In this document: in pieces, positions 27,204 through 36,396 of the stretch
Position numbering within the stretch: position 1 is the first letter of the stretch
How the letters are laid out: each line of letters starts with the position of its first letter
NCBI RefSeq assembly: GCF_024345855.1
Contig: NZ_JAGQBX010000009.1
Span: forward strand, 1-63,158
Direction: 5' to 3'
DNA length: 63,158 nt
Source of the DNA: Synechococcus sp. GreenBA-s
GTDB lineage: Bacteria > Cyanobacteriota > Cyanobacteriia > PCC-6307 > Cyanobiaceae
Position numbers and translations under genes: made by a program
The notes under the pieces: generated by a model
Databases searched by the model: none
Seen by the model: the letters and a program-made list of their open reading frames with translations, nothing else
What the model was told of the DNA's origin: nothing

Positions 27204-28508
27204 TTGTCCTTTCCGGCTGCGTCGACCCTGCTGGCGGCGGCGACCCCCATGGCGGAGGCCGTCGCTGCCCTGCGCAGCGCCAACAATGGCTTCGTGCTCA
27301 TCAGCGCAGCTCTGGTGCTGATGATGACGCCGGCTCTGGCGCTCTTCTACGCGGGCTTCGTTCGCAGCCGCAATGTGCTCAACACCATGGTGATGAGCTT
27401 CAGTTCCATGGCCCTGGTGAGCGTGCTCTGGGTGCTGTTCGGCTACAGCCTGGCCTTCTCGCCAGGGTCCGGACCACTGGCTCCCTTCATCGGCGGACTG
27501 GACTGGGTGGGCCTGAGCAACTGGTCAGCCCCCTTTGGCGACGGTCAGCTCAGCCACGGTGCCGTGGCCCTGTTCCAGGCCAGCTTTGCGATCATCACCC
27601 CCGCCCTGATCTCGGGGGCTGTGGTGGAGCGGATGAACTTCCGGGCCTGGATCCTGTTTCTGCTGGTCTGGAGCACGCTGATCTACATCCCCCTGGCCCA
27701 CATGGTGTGGGGGCCAGGGGGGTTCCTCGGCGCCGATGGCCTCGGAGCCCTCGACTTCGCCGGTGGTCTGGTGGTGGAGCTGTCCTCCGGCGTGGCGGCC
27801 GCCGTGGCAGCGGTCGTGGTGGGCCGGCGTCGCACCTACCCCGACCACGGTGCTCCGCCCCACAACGTGCCCTTCATCCTGATGGGGGCTGGCCTGCTCT
27901 GGTTCGGCTGGTTCGGCTTCAACGGTGGCAGTGGCCTGGTGGCGGGCAATCTCGCCTCCCTGGCCTGCCTCACCACCAATACCGCCGGCGCCGCGGCGGC
28001 CCTGGGCTGGATGCTGATCGAGACCTGGCAGCGCGGCAAGCCCACGGCCGTCGGCGTGGCCACCGGCGCCGTGGCCGGTCTGGTGGCCATCACACCCGCC
28101 GCCGGCTTTGTGAGTCCCCTAGCGGCCGTGCTGATCGGCTTTGCCGCCGCTGCGCTGTGCAGCTGGGCCCTGCAGCTGAAGCTGCGCCTGCGGCTCGACG
28201 ACACCCTCGACGTGCTGCCGGTGCATGGCATGGCGGGTCTGCTGGGCACCCTGCTCACCGGCGTGTTCACCCTGCGCAGCCTCAATCCGGCCGGTGCCGA
28301 CGGTGTGATCGCCGGGCAGTGGGCCCAGCTGTGGATCCAGCTCCAGGCGGTGGGCTTCACCGTGCTCTGGGTGGGGGTGGGCACCTATGCCCTGCTCGTG
28401 CTGCTGCGGCTGGTGATTCCCCTGCGGGTCACGGATGCGGAGGAGCGCCAGGGGGTGGACATCCATGCCCACGGTGAGGAGGCCTACAACAGCGAGTTCA
28501 CCGGCTGA
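27204..28508 (+). CDS. amt: Ammonium transporter
   Basis: 434 residues of the Amt/MEP/Rh family with 11 membrane helices. Characteristic blocks are NNGFVLISAALVLMMTPALA, LFYAGFVRSRNVLNTMVMSF, LAHMVWGPGGFLG (first pore His), WFGWFGFNGGSGLVAGNLAS and VLPVHGMAGLLGTLLTGVF (second pore His). The start is a TTG at 27204, which places a short leader before the first helix; an in-frame ATG at 27249 would remove 15 residues and still leave the first helix. The NtcA site upstream implies induction when nitrogen is short. It is a single-gene unit. Confidence 0.95.
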   Translation: MSFPAASTLLAAATPMAEAVAALRSANNGFVLISAALVLMMTPALALFYAGFVRSRNVLNTMVMSFSSMALVSVLWVLFGYSLAFSPGSGPLAPFIGGLDWVGLSNWSAPFGDGQLSHGAVALFQASFAIITPALISGAVVERMNFRAWILFLLVWSTLIYIPLAHMVWGPGGFLGADGLGALDFAGGLVVELSSGVAAAVAAVVVGRRRTYPDHGAPPHNVPFILMGAGLLWFGWFGFNGGSGLVAGNLASLACLTTNTAGAAAALGWMLIETWQRGKPTAVGVATGAVAGLVAITPAAGFVSPLAAVLIGFAAAALCSWALQLKLRLRLDDTLDVLPVHGMAGLLGTLLTGVFTLRSLNPAGADGVIAGQWAQLWIQLQAVGFTVLWVGVGTYALLVLLRLVIPLRVTDAEERQGVDIHAHGEEAYNSEFTG

Positions 28509-28567
28509 GGGTTAGCGCCTGGAGCATCCCCTGACCCTGCCCCGGAAACTGAGCCAGGGTTGGCGCT

Positions 28568-29047
28568 TCAGGCCGGATCGAAGGCCAGGGCCACGCCGTT
28601 GTTGCAGTAGCGCTTGCCGGTGGGCCGAGGGCCGTCGTCGAACACGTGGCCCTGGTGGCCGCCGCAGCGGCGGCAGTGGTATTCGGTGCGGGGCACGATC
28701 AGCTTGAAGTCCAGCTTGGTGACCACCGCGTTGGGCAGGGGCTGCCAGAAGCTGGGCCAGCCGGTGCCGCTGTCGTACTTGGCCTTGGAGCTGAACAGGG
28801 GCAGGCGGCAGCCGGCGCAGACGAACGTGCCGGTCCGCTTCTCCTGGTTGAGGGGACTGCTGAACGGCCGCTCCGTGCCCTCACGGCGCAGCACGTCGTA
28901 GGCGGCGGCACCGAGGCGCTGTTTCCACTCGGCCTCACTCAGTTGCCAGGCTGGGTCCGCCGCCTTGGAGGCCGCCTCTGCAGGGCGTCCCCCCAGCAGG
29001 GGAGCCACGGCGGCCGTGAGGGCGGCGAGCAGGCCACGTCGGGTCAT
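28568..29047 (-). CDS. msrB: Methionine-R-sulfoxide reductase MsrB, exported
   Basis: 159 residues. It reduces methionine R-sulfoxide in damaged proteins. Zinc-site cysteines are in FVCAGC and HCRRCGGHQGHVF, and the catalytic Cys in KRYCNNGVAL. The N-terminus MTRRGLLAALTAAVAPLLGG is a twin-arginine-like signal peptide, so the enzyme probably works in the periplasm or thylakoid lumen. The ATG at 29047 gives exactly this signal. secG lies 28 bp upstream on the same strand. Confidence 0.93.
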   Translation of the reverse strand: MTRRGLLAALTAAVAPLLGGRPAEAASKAADPAWQLSEAEWKQRLGAAAYDVLRREGTERPFSSPLNQEKRTGTFVCAGCRLPLFSSKAKYDSGTGWPSFWQPLPNAVVTKLDFKLIVPRTEYHCRRCGGHQGHVFDDGPRPTGKRYCNNGVALAFDPA

Positions 29048-29075
29048 CGGTCTGGGGCGATCGGTGCGGACGGAA

Positions 29076-29312
29076 TCAGGCGCCCTTGAACCAACCGGCA
29101 CTCAGGGCCGCGGCGAGGACGAGGAAGGTGGCGAGCAGGGTCCAGCTGACGCGGTTGAGGGTGTTCTCGGCGCTGCGGGCGCTGCTGAACATCGAGCCGC
29201 CGCTGCTGGCCAGTCCGCCCATGCCATCCCCTTTGGGGCTGTGCAGCAGCACGGTCACCACCAGCAGCACGCCGCTGGCCAGCCAGATCCAGGTGAAGAC
29301 GGTTTGAAGCAT
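29076..29312 (-). CDS. secG: Preprotein translocase subunit SecG
   Basis: 78 residues with two membrane helices (WIWLASGVLLVVTVLLH and WTLLATFLVLAAALSAGWF) joined by a Gly/Ser-rich loop with the SecG pattern SPKGDGMGGLASSGGSMFSS. It is an accessory part of the SecYEG channel. It sits 24 bp after gpmI, a neighbourhood usual in picocyanobacteria. Confidence 0.94.
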   Translation of the reverse strand: MLQTVFTWIWLASGVLLVVTVLLHSPKGDGMGGLASSGGSMFSSARSAENTLNRVSWTLLATFLVLAAALSAGWFKGA

Positions 29313-29336
29313 GGCTGCAGCCTAGGGCGCTGGGGT

Positions 29337-30935
29337 TCAGACCCCGAGGGTCTGGGGGACGCGGCTGGGGGCGGCCGGCGTGCCGGTGGGCAGCACCAGC
29401 GTCTGGCCGGTCATGCGGGGTGGCTGGGGCAGGCCCAGGAACTCCAGCAGGGTGGGCGCGATGTCGGCCAGGCCGCCACCATCGCGCAGCCGCACGTCGG
29501 TGCCGTGGCCCGGCAGCTTGCGCTTCTCCCCTTCCACCAGGATCAGCGGCACCGGGTTGGTGGTGTGGGCAGTCCAGGCGCGGCCGTCGGGGCCCTCCAT
29601 CAGTTCGGCGTTGCCGTGGTCGGCGGTGATCAGCAGGGTGCCGCCCATGCGGTTGGTGGCCTCCACCAGGCGGCCTACGCAGCGATCCACCGTGCCGATC
29701 GCGCTCACCGTCGCCTGCATCTGGCCGGTGTGGCCCACCATGTCCGGGTTGGCGTAGTTGATCACCACCAGGGAGTAGATGCCCTTGGCGATGGCGGCGA
29801 TGCAGTTGTCGGTGAGCTGCTCCGCCGACATGGCCGGGGCCTCGTCGTAGGTGGCCACCCGCGGCGAGGGCACCAGGTGCCGGTCTTCACCGGGGAACGG
29901 CTGCTCGATGCCGCCGTTCATGAAATAGGTGACGTGGGGGTATTTCTCGGTTTCGGCGGTGCGGAACTGGCGCAGGCCGTGGGCCGCCACCACTTCCCCC
30001 AGCAGGCCATCCAGGGGCTCGGGCGGGAAGGCCACCACCACCGGCAGGCCGGCCTCGTACTGGGTGAAGGTCACCAGATCGAGATCGGCGATGCGCTCGC
30101 GGGGGAAGGCCTCGAAATCGGGCAGCACCAGGGCCCGCACCAGCTGCCGCACCCGATCGGGGCGGAAGTTGAAGCACACCAGCCCGTCGCCGCCCTTGAG
30201 GTGGCCGGGGGCCAGCCGCACCGGCTCGATGAACTCATCGGTGATGCCCTCGGCGTAGGAGGCCTCGAGCACCTGCAGGGGGCTGAGGCTCGTGACCTCG
30301 CCCGGCTCGGTGAGCAACCGGTAGGCCTTCTCGGTGCGGTCCCAGCGGTTGTCGCGGTCCATGGACCAGTAGCGGCCGCAGATCGTGGCGATCCGGCCCA
30401 CGCCGGCCTCGGCGATCTGGCGCTCGATCGTGGCCAGGAAGTCCGGAGCGCTCTGGGTGGCCGTGTCGCGGCCGTCGGTGACCACATGGATGGCCACGTC
30501 GTTGAGGCCGCGGCCGGCGGCCCAGCGCAGCAGTCCGCCCAGGTGATCGATGTGGCTGTGGACGCCGCCGTCCGAGCAGAGCCCGATCAGGTGCAGGGTG
30601 TTGCCGCTGGCCAGCAGCCGGTCCGCCAGGGCGTTGAGGCCGGGGTTCTCGGCCAGGCTGCCGTCCTGGACCGCCTTGCTGATCCGCACCAGTTCCTGGC
30701 GGATGATCCGGCCGGCTCCGATGGTGAGGTGGCCCACCTCGGAGTTGCCCATCTGGTCGTCCGGCAGGCCCACATCGGCGCCACTGGCCTGGATCAGGGT
30801 GTGGGGGTAGGCGTGCCAGAGGGCGTCCATCACCGGCGTGTCGGCGGCGCGGATGGCGTTGTGGGCGTCGTCGTGGCGGTAGCCCCAGCCGTCGAGGATG
30901 GCGAGCACCACCGGTGCCACGGGGGGCTGGCTCAC
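29337..30935 (-). CDS. gpmI: 2,3-bisphosphoglycerate-independent phosphoglycerate mutase
   Basis: About 532 residues, converting 3- to 2-phosphoglycerate with two manganese ions. Motifs are [12 protein letters not shown] (metal Asp), [11 protein letters not shown] (nucleophile Ser) and [12 protein letters not shown] near the C-terminus. I chose the GTG at 30935, eight codons before the conserved VVLAILDGW. The same frame stays open upstream, with another GTG at 31193 that would add 86 residues of Ala/Thr-rich sequence across a tandem repeat; that seems less likely but cannot be excluded. Confidence 0.94.
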   Translation of the reverse strand: MSQPPVAPVVLAILDGWGYRHDDAHNAIRAADTPVMDALWHAYPHTLIQASGADVGLPDDQMGNSEVGHLTIGAGRIIRQELVRISKAVQDGSLAENPGLNALADRLLASGNTLHLIGLCSDGGVHSHIDHLGGLLRWAAGRGLNDVAIHVVTDGRDTATQSAPDFLATIERQIAEAGVGRIATICGRYWSMDRDNRWDRTEKAYRLLTEPGEVTSLSPLQVLEASYAEGITDEFIEPVRLAPGHLKGGDGLVCFNFRPDRVRQLVRALVLPDFEAFPRERIADLDLVTFTQYEAGLPVVVAFPPEPLDGLLGEVVAAHGLRQFRTAETEKYPHVTYFMNGGIEQPFPGEDRHLVPSPRVATYDEAPAMSAEQLTDNCIAAIAKGIYSLVVINYANPDMVGHTGQMQATVSAIGTVDRCVGRLVEATNRMGGTLLITADHGNAELMEGPDGRAWTAHTTNPVPLILVEGEKRKLPGHGTDVRLRDGGGLADIAPTLLEFLGLPQPPRMTGQTLVLPTGTPAAPSRVPQTLGV

Positions 30936-31507
30936 GAAGCTGGCGGTGGAACAGGAGCCACCCACCTGGGGCAGGCCGGCATCCACGGCCTGGGGGGGCG
31001 CGCTGGCGGCAGTGCCGGCTCTGGCAGCAGTCCCGGTCGTCGCAGCAGTCGCGCCCTGGCCAGCCGTCCGGTCGCGGGCAGCAGCCATTGCGGCATGGGC
31101 AGCAGCCGTTCCGTTATGGGCAGCAGCCGTGGCGCCTGGGTCAGGACAGCCGCTGGGGCTGGACTCACAATCGGAGGAAGGATTAACTGTCACCCGTTCG
31201 CCCCGCTCTTTCACTGCAATATCTCCACTGGCAAACCTACCGCGAGCCCTTCTGGAGGCCTGGCTGATCCCCGATTGCGTCAGCTTTTGTCCACAGGTTC
31301 GGCTGGCCCCAGGGGCGGGCTCGGCGGGCGGTGCGGGCGCCGGTGCGGCGTCGCCGGGCCCTGGCATTGCCCCAAAGCCCGCTGGGCCGGCGCCGCTGGG
31401 CGAGGCCTCTAGCATGGCGCCCCGTCCCGAATGCCGTGGTCTTGCCCAGCCCCGAGGAGCGCGGCCTTCAGCGGAGCGGCGCCGCCGAGTGCGGCGATGG
31501 AGGTGCT
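30936..31507. other. 572-bp divergent intergenic region between gpmI and pyrR
   Basis: No convincing gene is seen here. The part at 31140-31270 is clearly more AT-rich than its surroundings and probably holds promoters. A three-unit tandem repeat lies at 31074-31136. The gpmI frame remains open through the region, so part of it could encode an N-terminal extension. Confidence 0.6.
31074..31136. repeat. Three 21-bp tandem repeats upstream of gpmI
   Basis: Units at 31074, 31095 and 31116 share the core gggcagcagcc at the same position, and differ mainly in the last eight bases. A length of 21 bp equals seven codons, so the repeat keeps any reading frame across it. More degenerate copies of the gcagcag core lie just to the left (31021-31050). 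Confidence 0.8.
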
Positions 31508-32110
31508 GTGAGCTTCGGCGCAGGGTCTGGGGCGAACGCCCAGGCCGACGCCGCGGCCCAGGGGCCCGCCCCTGCCACGCGTGTGGAAATCCTGTCCGCC
31601 CAGGAGCTGGGACGCACCCTCAACCGCTTGGCGTCCCAGGTGCTGGAGAGCGTCGACGACAGCCGCTCGCTGCTGCTGCTCGGCATCCCCACCCGGGGGG
31701 TGGCCCTGGCGGAGGTGTTGGCCGCCAAGCTCCAGGCGCTCTGTGGCCATCCGGTGGATCAGGGCAGCCTCGATCCCACGTTCCACCGCGACGATCTGCA
31801 GCGGGTGGCCACCCGGCTGGTGGCCCCGACCCAGCTGCCGGCGGCCCTTGAGGGCCGCGAGCTGGTGCTGGTGGACGACGTGATCTTCACGGGCCGCACG
31901 GTGCGGGCGGCCCTGGAGGCCCTGCAGGCCTGGGGACGGCCCCGGCGCGTGCGCCTGCTGGCGATGGTGGATCGGGGCCACCGGGAACTGCCGATCCAGC
32001 CGGATTTCTGTGGTCGGGTCGTGCCCACCAGCCGCCAGGAGACGATCGCCCTGTGCCTGCAGGCGATCGACGGCGAGGAGGGCGTGTTCCTGCTCAAGCC
32101 GGCCGCGTAG
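31508..32110 (+). CDS. pyrR: PyrR-type bifunctional regulator / uracil phosphoribosyltransferase
   Basis: About 200 residues. The conserved start [20 protein letters not shown], the [20 protein letters not shown] block and the PRPP-binding loop [18 protein letters not shown] match PyrR. In other bacteria PyrR binds pyrimidine mRNA leaders and also makes UMP from uracil. I chose the GTG at 31508, preceded by ggagg at a proper distance; about 26 variable residues precede the conserved core. Which genes it controls here cannot be seen. Confidence 0.9.
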   Translation: MSFGAGSGANAQADAAAQGPAPATRVEILSAQELGRTLNRLASQVLESVDDSRSLLLLGIPTRGVALAEVLAAKLQALCGHPVDQGSLDPTFHRDDLQRVATRLVAPTQLPAALEGRELVLVDDVIFTGRTVRAALEALQAWGRPRRVRLLAMVDRGHRELPIQPDFCGRVVPTSRQETIALCLQAIDGEEGVFLLKPAA

Positions 32111-32141
32111 TTCGGCTGCCCCTGGGCGCGGGGCCGGGCCG

Positions 32142-32363
32142 TCAGGCCACCGGCTCGAGTTCGTCGGCGCGGAAGTGGGCGCGGAAGCGCCCGAAGGCCA
32201 CGATCACCGGCAGGGTGGGGCTGATCGGACGCCCCTTGAAGTCGTTCAGCACCTGGTGCACCAGGCCCTGCTGGCCCTGGAGATCGAAGGCCTGGCCCCG
32301 ATGCTCGGGGTGGTGGAACACCACAACGCTCTGGCTGACCCTGACCTGATCTCCCGCTTGCAT
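32142..32363 (-). CDS. ftrV: Ferredoxin-thioredoxin reductase variable subunit
   Basis: 73 residues, the usual length. The product has the SH3-like FtrV pattern: VRVSQSVVVFHHPEHRGQAF, VLNDFKGRPISPTLPVIVAF and the end RFRAHFRADELEPV. It pairs with the catalytic FtrC subunit to pass electrons from ferredoxin to thioredoxin in the light. It is the last gene of a minus-strand run after the Hsp70-like and hypothetical genes. Confidence 0.95.
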   Translation of the reverse strand: MQAGDQVRVSQSVVVFHHPEHRGQAFDLQGQQGLVHQVLNDFKGRPISPTLPVIVAFGRFRAHFRADELEPVA

Positions 32364-32438
32364 GGAGGGTGCGCGTGCGACCGGCTCATCCTGTCACGCG
32401 TGCTTCGCGGCCTGGGGACGCGCCCCAAGGGCGGCCGG

Positions 32439-33275
32439 TCAGCGGCGGCAGGCGCTCTCCGGCCCCGCCTCCACCACCTTGCCCCCCAGTTCCTTGCAGG
32501 CGGAGGTGAAGGCCTGCCAGTCGTCCACGCCCGCGGCGATCTTGGTCGTCACCAGGGCATTGAGCTTGTCGCTCGGCACGTTCGACTCCAGGCCCCCCTT
32601 GCCGTGGCCGTCGTGCTCCTTCTCGTGGGCGTTCCGCAGTCCGTCGATCCCCTTCTGCACCTGCTGGCGCAGGGGTTTGGTGTGGGCCTTCCACCAGGGG
32701 TGGTCGATGCGGTTGAGGGCATCGAGGGCCTCCCACCAGCGCTTCTGGGGGATCAGCTGCTGGGCCCGGTCGCGCTGCAGGCGGTTGCGGTTCCAGTTCT
32801 CGCGCAGCGTGTCGCCCAGGGCGGTGCCTTCGGGGTTGTGGTCGGCGTTGAACGTGGCCAGCACCGCCAGGGCCCCCTCCAGGTCGCCGCCCTGGAAGCG
32901 GGCCAGGGCCCGGGCCTCCAGCTGGCGCTGCCACTCCACCAGGCGCCGCTGGTCGGCGGAGCTGCCGGCCTCCGAATTCACCAGCTGCAGCTGGACCCGC
33001 AGGGCCTCGCCCACCTGGCCCGACGTCCAGAGGTTCTCAGCCTTGAGGCGGCGGCAGCGGCCCTGCTCCTGGGGCGCCGCGCCCCCCAGCCAGCGCAGTG
33101 AGGTGAGCTGCTCGCCGTAGCGCAGGCAGTCGTCGAGGCGGCCCTCCTGGGCGGCGCGCTCCAGCCGGCCCGGCAGCTGGCGCTCCCACCAGTAGGCGGC
33201 CCCGACCCCGCCCGCCACTAGGCCGAGGGTGACCAGCAGCCAGAAGCGCGGAAGCCGGTGCCGGCGGATGGCCAC
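32439..33275 (-). CDS. Membrane-anchored hypothetical protein
   Basis: 278 residues. One N-terminal membrane helix ([20 protein letters not shown], about 11-30) is followed by a largely helical soluble part rich in Arg, Trp and Leu (QQLIPQKRWWEALDALNRID), similar in texture to TPR-like repeats, and an acidic/His-containing segment near 220-235. I do not recognise a family. It follows the Hsp70-like gene by 127 bp on the same strand, so a partner role is possible. Confidence 0.75.
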   Translation of the reverse strand: MAIRRHRLPRFWLLVTLGLVAGGVGAAYWWERQLPGRLERAAQEGRLDDCLRYGEQLTSLRWLGGAAPQEQGRCRRLKAENLWTSGQVGEALRVQLQLVNSEAGSSADQRRLVEWQRQLEARALARFQGGDLEGALAVLATFNADHNPEGTALGDTLRENWNRNRLQRDRAQQLIPQKRWWEALDALNRIDHPWWKAHTKPLRQQVQKGIDGLRNAHEKEHDGHGKGGLESNVPSDKLNALVTTKIAAGVDDWQAFTSACKELGGKVVEAGPESACRR

Positions 33276-33402
33276 GGAAGCAGATCGTCAAGGCAGTGGG
33301 CCCGTTCTATGAATGGGCCGGCCCCTGGGTCGCCCCCCCGGGACCAGCCGCTGCGTCGTCCACCGGGCCGGCCGCCGGCGAGGGCCGCCGGGTGCCGGCC
33401 GC

Positions 33403-34968
33403 TCAGCGCACGCTGCCCAGGCTGCGCTCCGGCAGGGCGGTGGCGCTCAGCAGGTCCTCGGCCTGCAGCTGCAGCTGCCCTTCGGCATCGATGCGGAACC
33501 GCAGCCGCAGCCGATCCACCCCGGCACTGGCGGCGGGTTCCAGGGGCAGCGCCTGCGGTTGCCGGGGCCAGGCCTCCACGGCGGCCTCCCCGGCCGGTCG
33601 CTGCCGCAGCACCGGCAGCCCGCCGACGAACACCACCTCACTGCGCTCCTCTGCCCTCGGCTCCCCCAGCACCAGCTCCAGCTCCCGCTGGCCGTCGCGG
33701 CTGGCGGCCAGCACCAGCTCCAGCGGGCGCTCGGTGGGCCAGGCCTGGCCCGGCACGAACAGCGGATGCCAGCGGTGGCAGCCGCTGCGCTGGTCCCAGC
33801 AGCGCAGCGAAACGCCGCGGCTGAGCACGTCCTTCACCGCCACGCCCGGGGTCAGGGCCAGGGCGCCGAGGGCCACGGCCTCGATTGGCCGCTCGCCCCG
33901 CAGCGGCACCCCCGGGCAGCGCTCCTTCAGCCAGGCCTGCACGGCCGGCAGCCGGCTGGTGCCCCCCACCGGCAGCACCGCATCCAGCTCCTTCAGGCCG
34001 ATGCCGGCGGCGCGGGCGGCGGCCAGCACGGTCTCCAGCAGCTGGTCCAGCGCGGCGATCAGGCCCCGCCGCTCCAGCAGCCCCGCCAGGCCGGCCCGGT
34101 CCAGGCGGAGGGGGCGGGGGGCGGCGCCGGGGGCCGGCGTCCAGAGCGTCAGCGCCTCCGGTTCGTCGCTGAGGGCGCACTTGAGCCGCTCGGCCGCGGC
34201 CAGCAGCGACGCCGAGCTCGGTTGGTCCGGGCAGAGTTCGGCGGCGATCCAGTGGTCGATGTCGCGGCCGCCGAGGGCCAGCCCCGCCTTGCCCAGCACC
34301 CGGGCGGTGCGCAGCGTCTGGCGAGAGCCCTCCAGGTCGCGGCCGCCGAAGCGCAGCAGCTGGGCGATGGGGGCGGCGCGGCCCTCGCCGCCCTCCAGGG
34401 CCACCAGCGACAGGTCGATCGTGCCGCCGCCCAGATCCACCACCAGCACCCGGCTACCCGGCGCCAGGCCCGCGCCGATGGCGGCGGCGGTGGGCTCATC
34501 CACCAGGGCGATCTCCGGCACCGCCAGGCTGGCCGTCACGGCGGTGAGCCAGCGGCGGTAGCCGCGGTAGGCGTCGATCGGGGCGGTGAGCACCAGCCGG
34601 CTGGGCGTCAGCTCCGCCGGCAGCTGGCGCCAGAGGCGCTGCAGCAGCAGTTCGGCCGCCTGCTCGGGCGCCAGCAGGCTGGCGGGGGCATTGGCGGCCG
34701 GATCGCCGGCGTCGCCCTGGCCGATCCGGCGCTTGAAATCCCGGTGCAGCTCCGGCCCCGGGTGCTCCGCCAGACCGGCCTCCAGCACCTGGCGGCCGAT
34801 CAGGGGCTGGCCGGAGTCGGCCTGGGCCAGCCAGAGCAGGCTCGGCACCACGGCGGGACTGCCGCAGGCGTAGGGGGCGAGCTCCAGCAGCTCGGCGGGG
34901 CCGCCGGCCGGCTGGTAGGCCACCACGGTGGTGGTGCTGCCCAGGTCGATGGCGAGGGTGCCGGCCAT
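33403..34968 (-). CDS. Hsp70-family ATPase, short form
   Basis: 521 residues. The actin-like ATPase is complete: phosphate 1 motif LAIDLGSTTTVVAY, VDEPTAAAIGAGL, phosphate 2 motif VLVVDLGGGTIDLSLV, and VGGTSRLPAVQAWL. The remaining about 150 residues correspond to a reduced substrate-binding part without the usual helical lid, so it is about 100 residues shorter than DnaK. It is probably a specialised chaperone rather than the main DnaK. The ATG at 34968 is directly before the ATPase domain; longer upstream frames are low-complexity. Confidence 0.9.
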   Translation of the reverse strand: MAGTLAIDLGSTTTVVAYQPAGGPAELLELAPYACGSPAVVPSLLWLAQADSGQPLIGRQVLEAGLAEHPGPELHRDFKRRIGQGDAGDPAANAPASLLAPEQAAELLLQRLWRQLPAELTPSRLVLTAPIDAYRGYRRWLTAVTASLAVPEIALVDEPTAAAIGAGLAPGSRVLVVDLGGGTIDLSLVALEGGEGRAAPIAQLLRFGGRDLEGSRQTLRTARVLGKAGLALGGRDIDHWIAAELCPDQPSSASLLAAAERLKCALSDEPEALTLWTPAPGAAPRPLRLDRAGLAGLLERRGLIAALDQLLETVLAAARAAGIGLKELDAVLPVGGTSRLPAVQAWLKERCPGVPLRGERPIEAVALGALALTPGVAVKDVLSRGVSLRCWDQRSGCHRWHPLFVPGQAWPTERPLELVLAASRDGQRELELVLGEPRAEERSEVVFVGGLPVLRQRPAGEAAVEAWPRQPQALPLEPAASAGVDRLRLRFRIDAEGQLQLQAEDLLSATALPERSLGSVR

Positions 34969-35242
34969 GGCAGAGGGGCGGGTGGCGGGGCGGGGCGGTG
35001 GTTGCGGCAGGTGGCGGGGCAGGCGTTGGGCTGACCCGAGGCTGTGGCTGATGCCACCTTCTAAAGGCCCGGACCGCTCGCCTGGCAGCCGCTGGCTCCA
35101 GCGGGATCCGTGCTGTATGGACGTTCTGCAGGGCCGTGGGGCTCGACCTTGTGCAGCCGCTGCGCGCGGCCCGAGGCCCCGCCTCCGCCCGGGCAGGCCC
35201 CGCAAGCTGCTGACCTAAGCTCACCCCAAAGGCAGTGGAGAC

Positions 35243-35473
35243 ATGTTCATCGGCGTCGACGTGAGCCCCAAGGAACTGGCCCAGCGGGCCGAGAGCCTGA
35301 TCCGCCACTCCAGCAACCGCTACCTCACCACCGTGCGGATCGCCTTCCGCGCCAAGCAGCGCCGCTTCGACGACTTCGACGGCCTGCTCGAAGACTCGAT
35401 GATCAAGCCCGTGCAGCGCGCCATCGTCGAACTCAGCGACGAGCAGGACCAGCCCGATCTGCTGCCCGGCTGA
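35243..35473 (+). CDS. rpoZ: RNA polymerase omega subunit
   Basis: 76 residues. The sequence [20 protein letters not shown] and the end [17 protein letters not shown] are typical of the cyanobacterial omega subunit, which helps assemble RNA polymerase around the beta-prime subunit. A gtggag stretch before the ATG serves as ribosome-binding site. Confidence 0.95.
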   Translation: MFIGVDVSPKELAQRAESLIRHSSNRYLTTVRIAFRAKQRRFDDFDGLLEDSMIKPVQRAIVELSDEQDQPDLLPG

Positions 35474-35487
35474 ACCGGCTGGAGCGG

Positions 35488-35859
35488 GTGATCCATCAGG
35501 AGGGAGAGGGCTGGCGACTCGCCTGGGACGGCGCGCACCAGCCCTTTGCTGTGCTCATCGGCGGCGAGGGCTGGGCGGCCGAGCTGACCCTGGCGGAGGC
35601 CGAGGCCCTGCGGGCCGCCGTGGCTGATCTGGTGGGCCAGCACGCGGCCCTGGTGGATCAGCTGATGGCGGAGGAGGCGATCGAGCTGGAGCTGGAGCGC
35701 GGGGTCTGGTGGCTGGCGGTCGCGGGCGATCGCGAGCAGTGGGACCTGCGGGTGGTGCTCACCCCCGAAGCCGGCCAGCGGGCGATCGAGGGCTCCTGGC
35801 CGGCGCCGGCCAGCGTGGCGTTCACGCGGGCGCTGCAGCAGCTGGGCGGCCAGCCGTGA
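35488..35859 (+). CDS. DUF1818 family protein
   Basis: About 123 residues. It shows the DUF1818 pattern: GEGWRLAWDGAHQPFAVLIG, GWAAELTLAEAEALR, LMAEEAIELELERGVWWLAV and a final AIEGSWPAPA block. The family is cyanobacterial with unknown function and is commonly found after rpoZ. I chose the GTG at 35488, 14 bases after the rpoZ stop and preceded by ggag. Its end overlaps the remains of a pseudogene on the other strand by 38 bp. Confidence 0.85.
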   Translation: MIHQEGEGWRLAWDGAHQPFAVLIGGEGWAAELTLAEAEALRAAVADLVGQHAALVDQLMAEEAIELELERGVWWLAVAGDREQWDLRVVLTPEAGQRAIEGSWPAPASVAFTRALQQLGGQP

Positions 35860-36392
35860 GGGCGTGCAGGGCGCAGTCATCGAGCCCGTCCAGACCCTCC
35901 ACCGCCAGGCCCGCGCCCTGGGCCGCCGCCAGGAACAGCCCCAGATCCTTGCGCAGGTGGGCGGTGGGGAAATTGGAGTTGGCGTCGTCGCCGGCGAGCT
36001 CCCGGTCCAGTTTCTTGTCGAAGGTGGGGGCGTAGAGGGCGCTGCTGCGCAGCAGCCCCATGAAGGCCTCCACCTCCACGCCGACGTGCTGCACCAGATG
36101 CAGCGACAGGCTGAAGGCGTGGGTGAGGCTGGCGATCAGCTGGTTGAGGGCGAGCTTGGCGGCCATGGCGCTGCCCACCTCCCCGAGGCGCGCCGGGGCG
36201 CTGGCCAGGTCCTGCAGCAGCGGCCAGCTCGGCCCCGGCGGCCAGCAGCGGTGCGCAGCGCTCGGGGGTGCGGTTCCACGCGCTGAGCCGGTGGCCCCGC
36301 TGCAGCAGGCGCTGGCCGATGGCCGCCCCCAGCAGGCCGGTGCCCAGCAGGGCGATCGCGCGGGTGCTGGTGGGTTCGAATGCCTTCGGATC
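35822..36392 (-). pseudogene. Decayed 3-hydroxyisobutyrate-dehydrogenase-like reductase
   Basis: Two pieces of one NAD(P)-binding beta-hydroxyacid dehydrogenase lie in different frames. The first (about 36230-36392) reads TRAIALLGTGLLGAAIGQRL then GHRLSAWNRTPERCAPLLAA, the Rossmann start. Near 36225 the frame shifts, and the second piece runs from LLQDLASAPARLGEVGSAMA through AAKLALNQLIASLTHAFSLS to the C-terminus at 35822. A normal member has about 290 residues; roughly 110 between these two pieces are absent, including the catalytic region, and I see no clear start codon. This is a broken gene with an internal deletion plus frameshift. Confidence 0.8.
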
Positions 36393-36396
36393 AGCT

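Noticed and set aside
28965-31412. Plus-strand frame of about 815 codons over gpmI
   Set aside because: It is the shadow of gpmI and secG; no domain and strongly biased composition.
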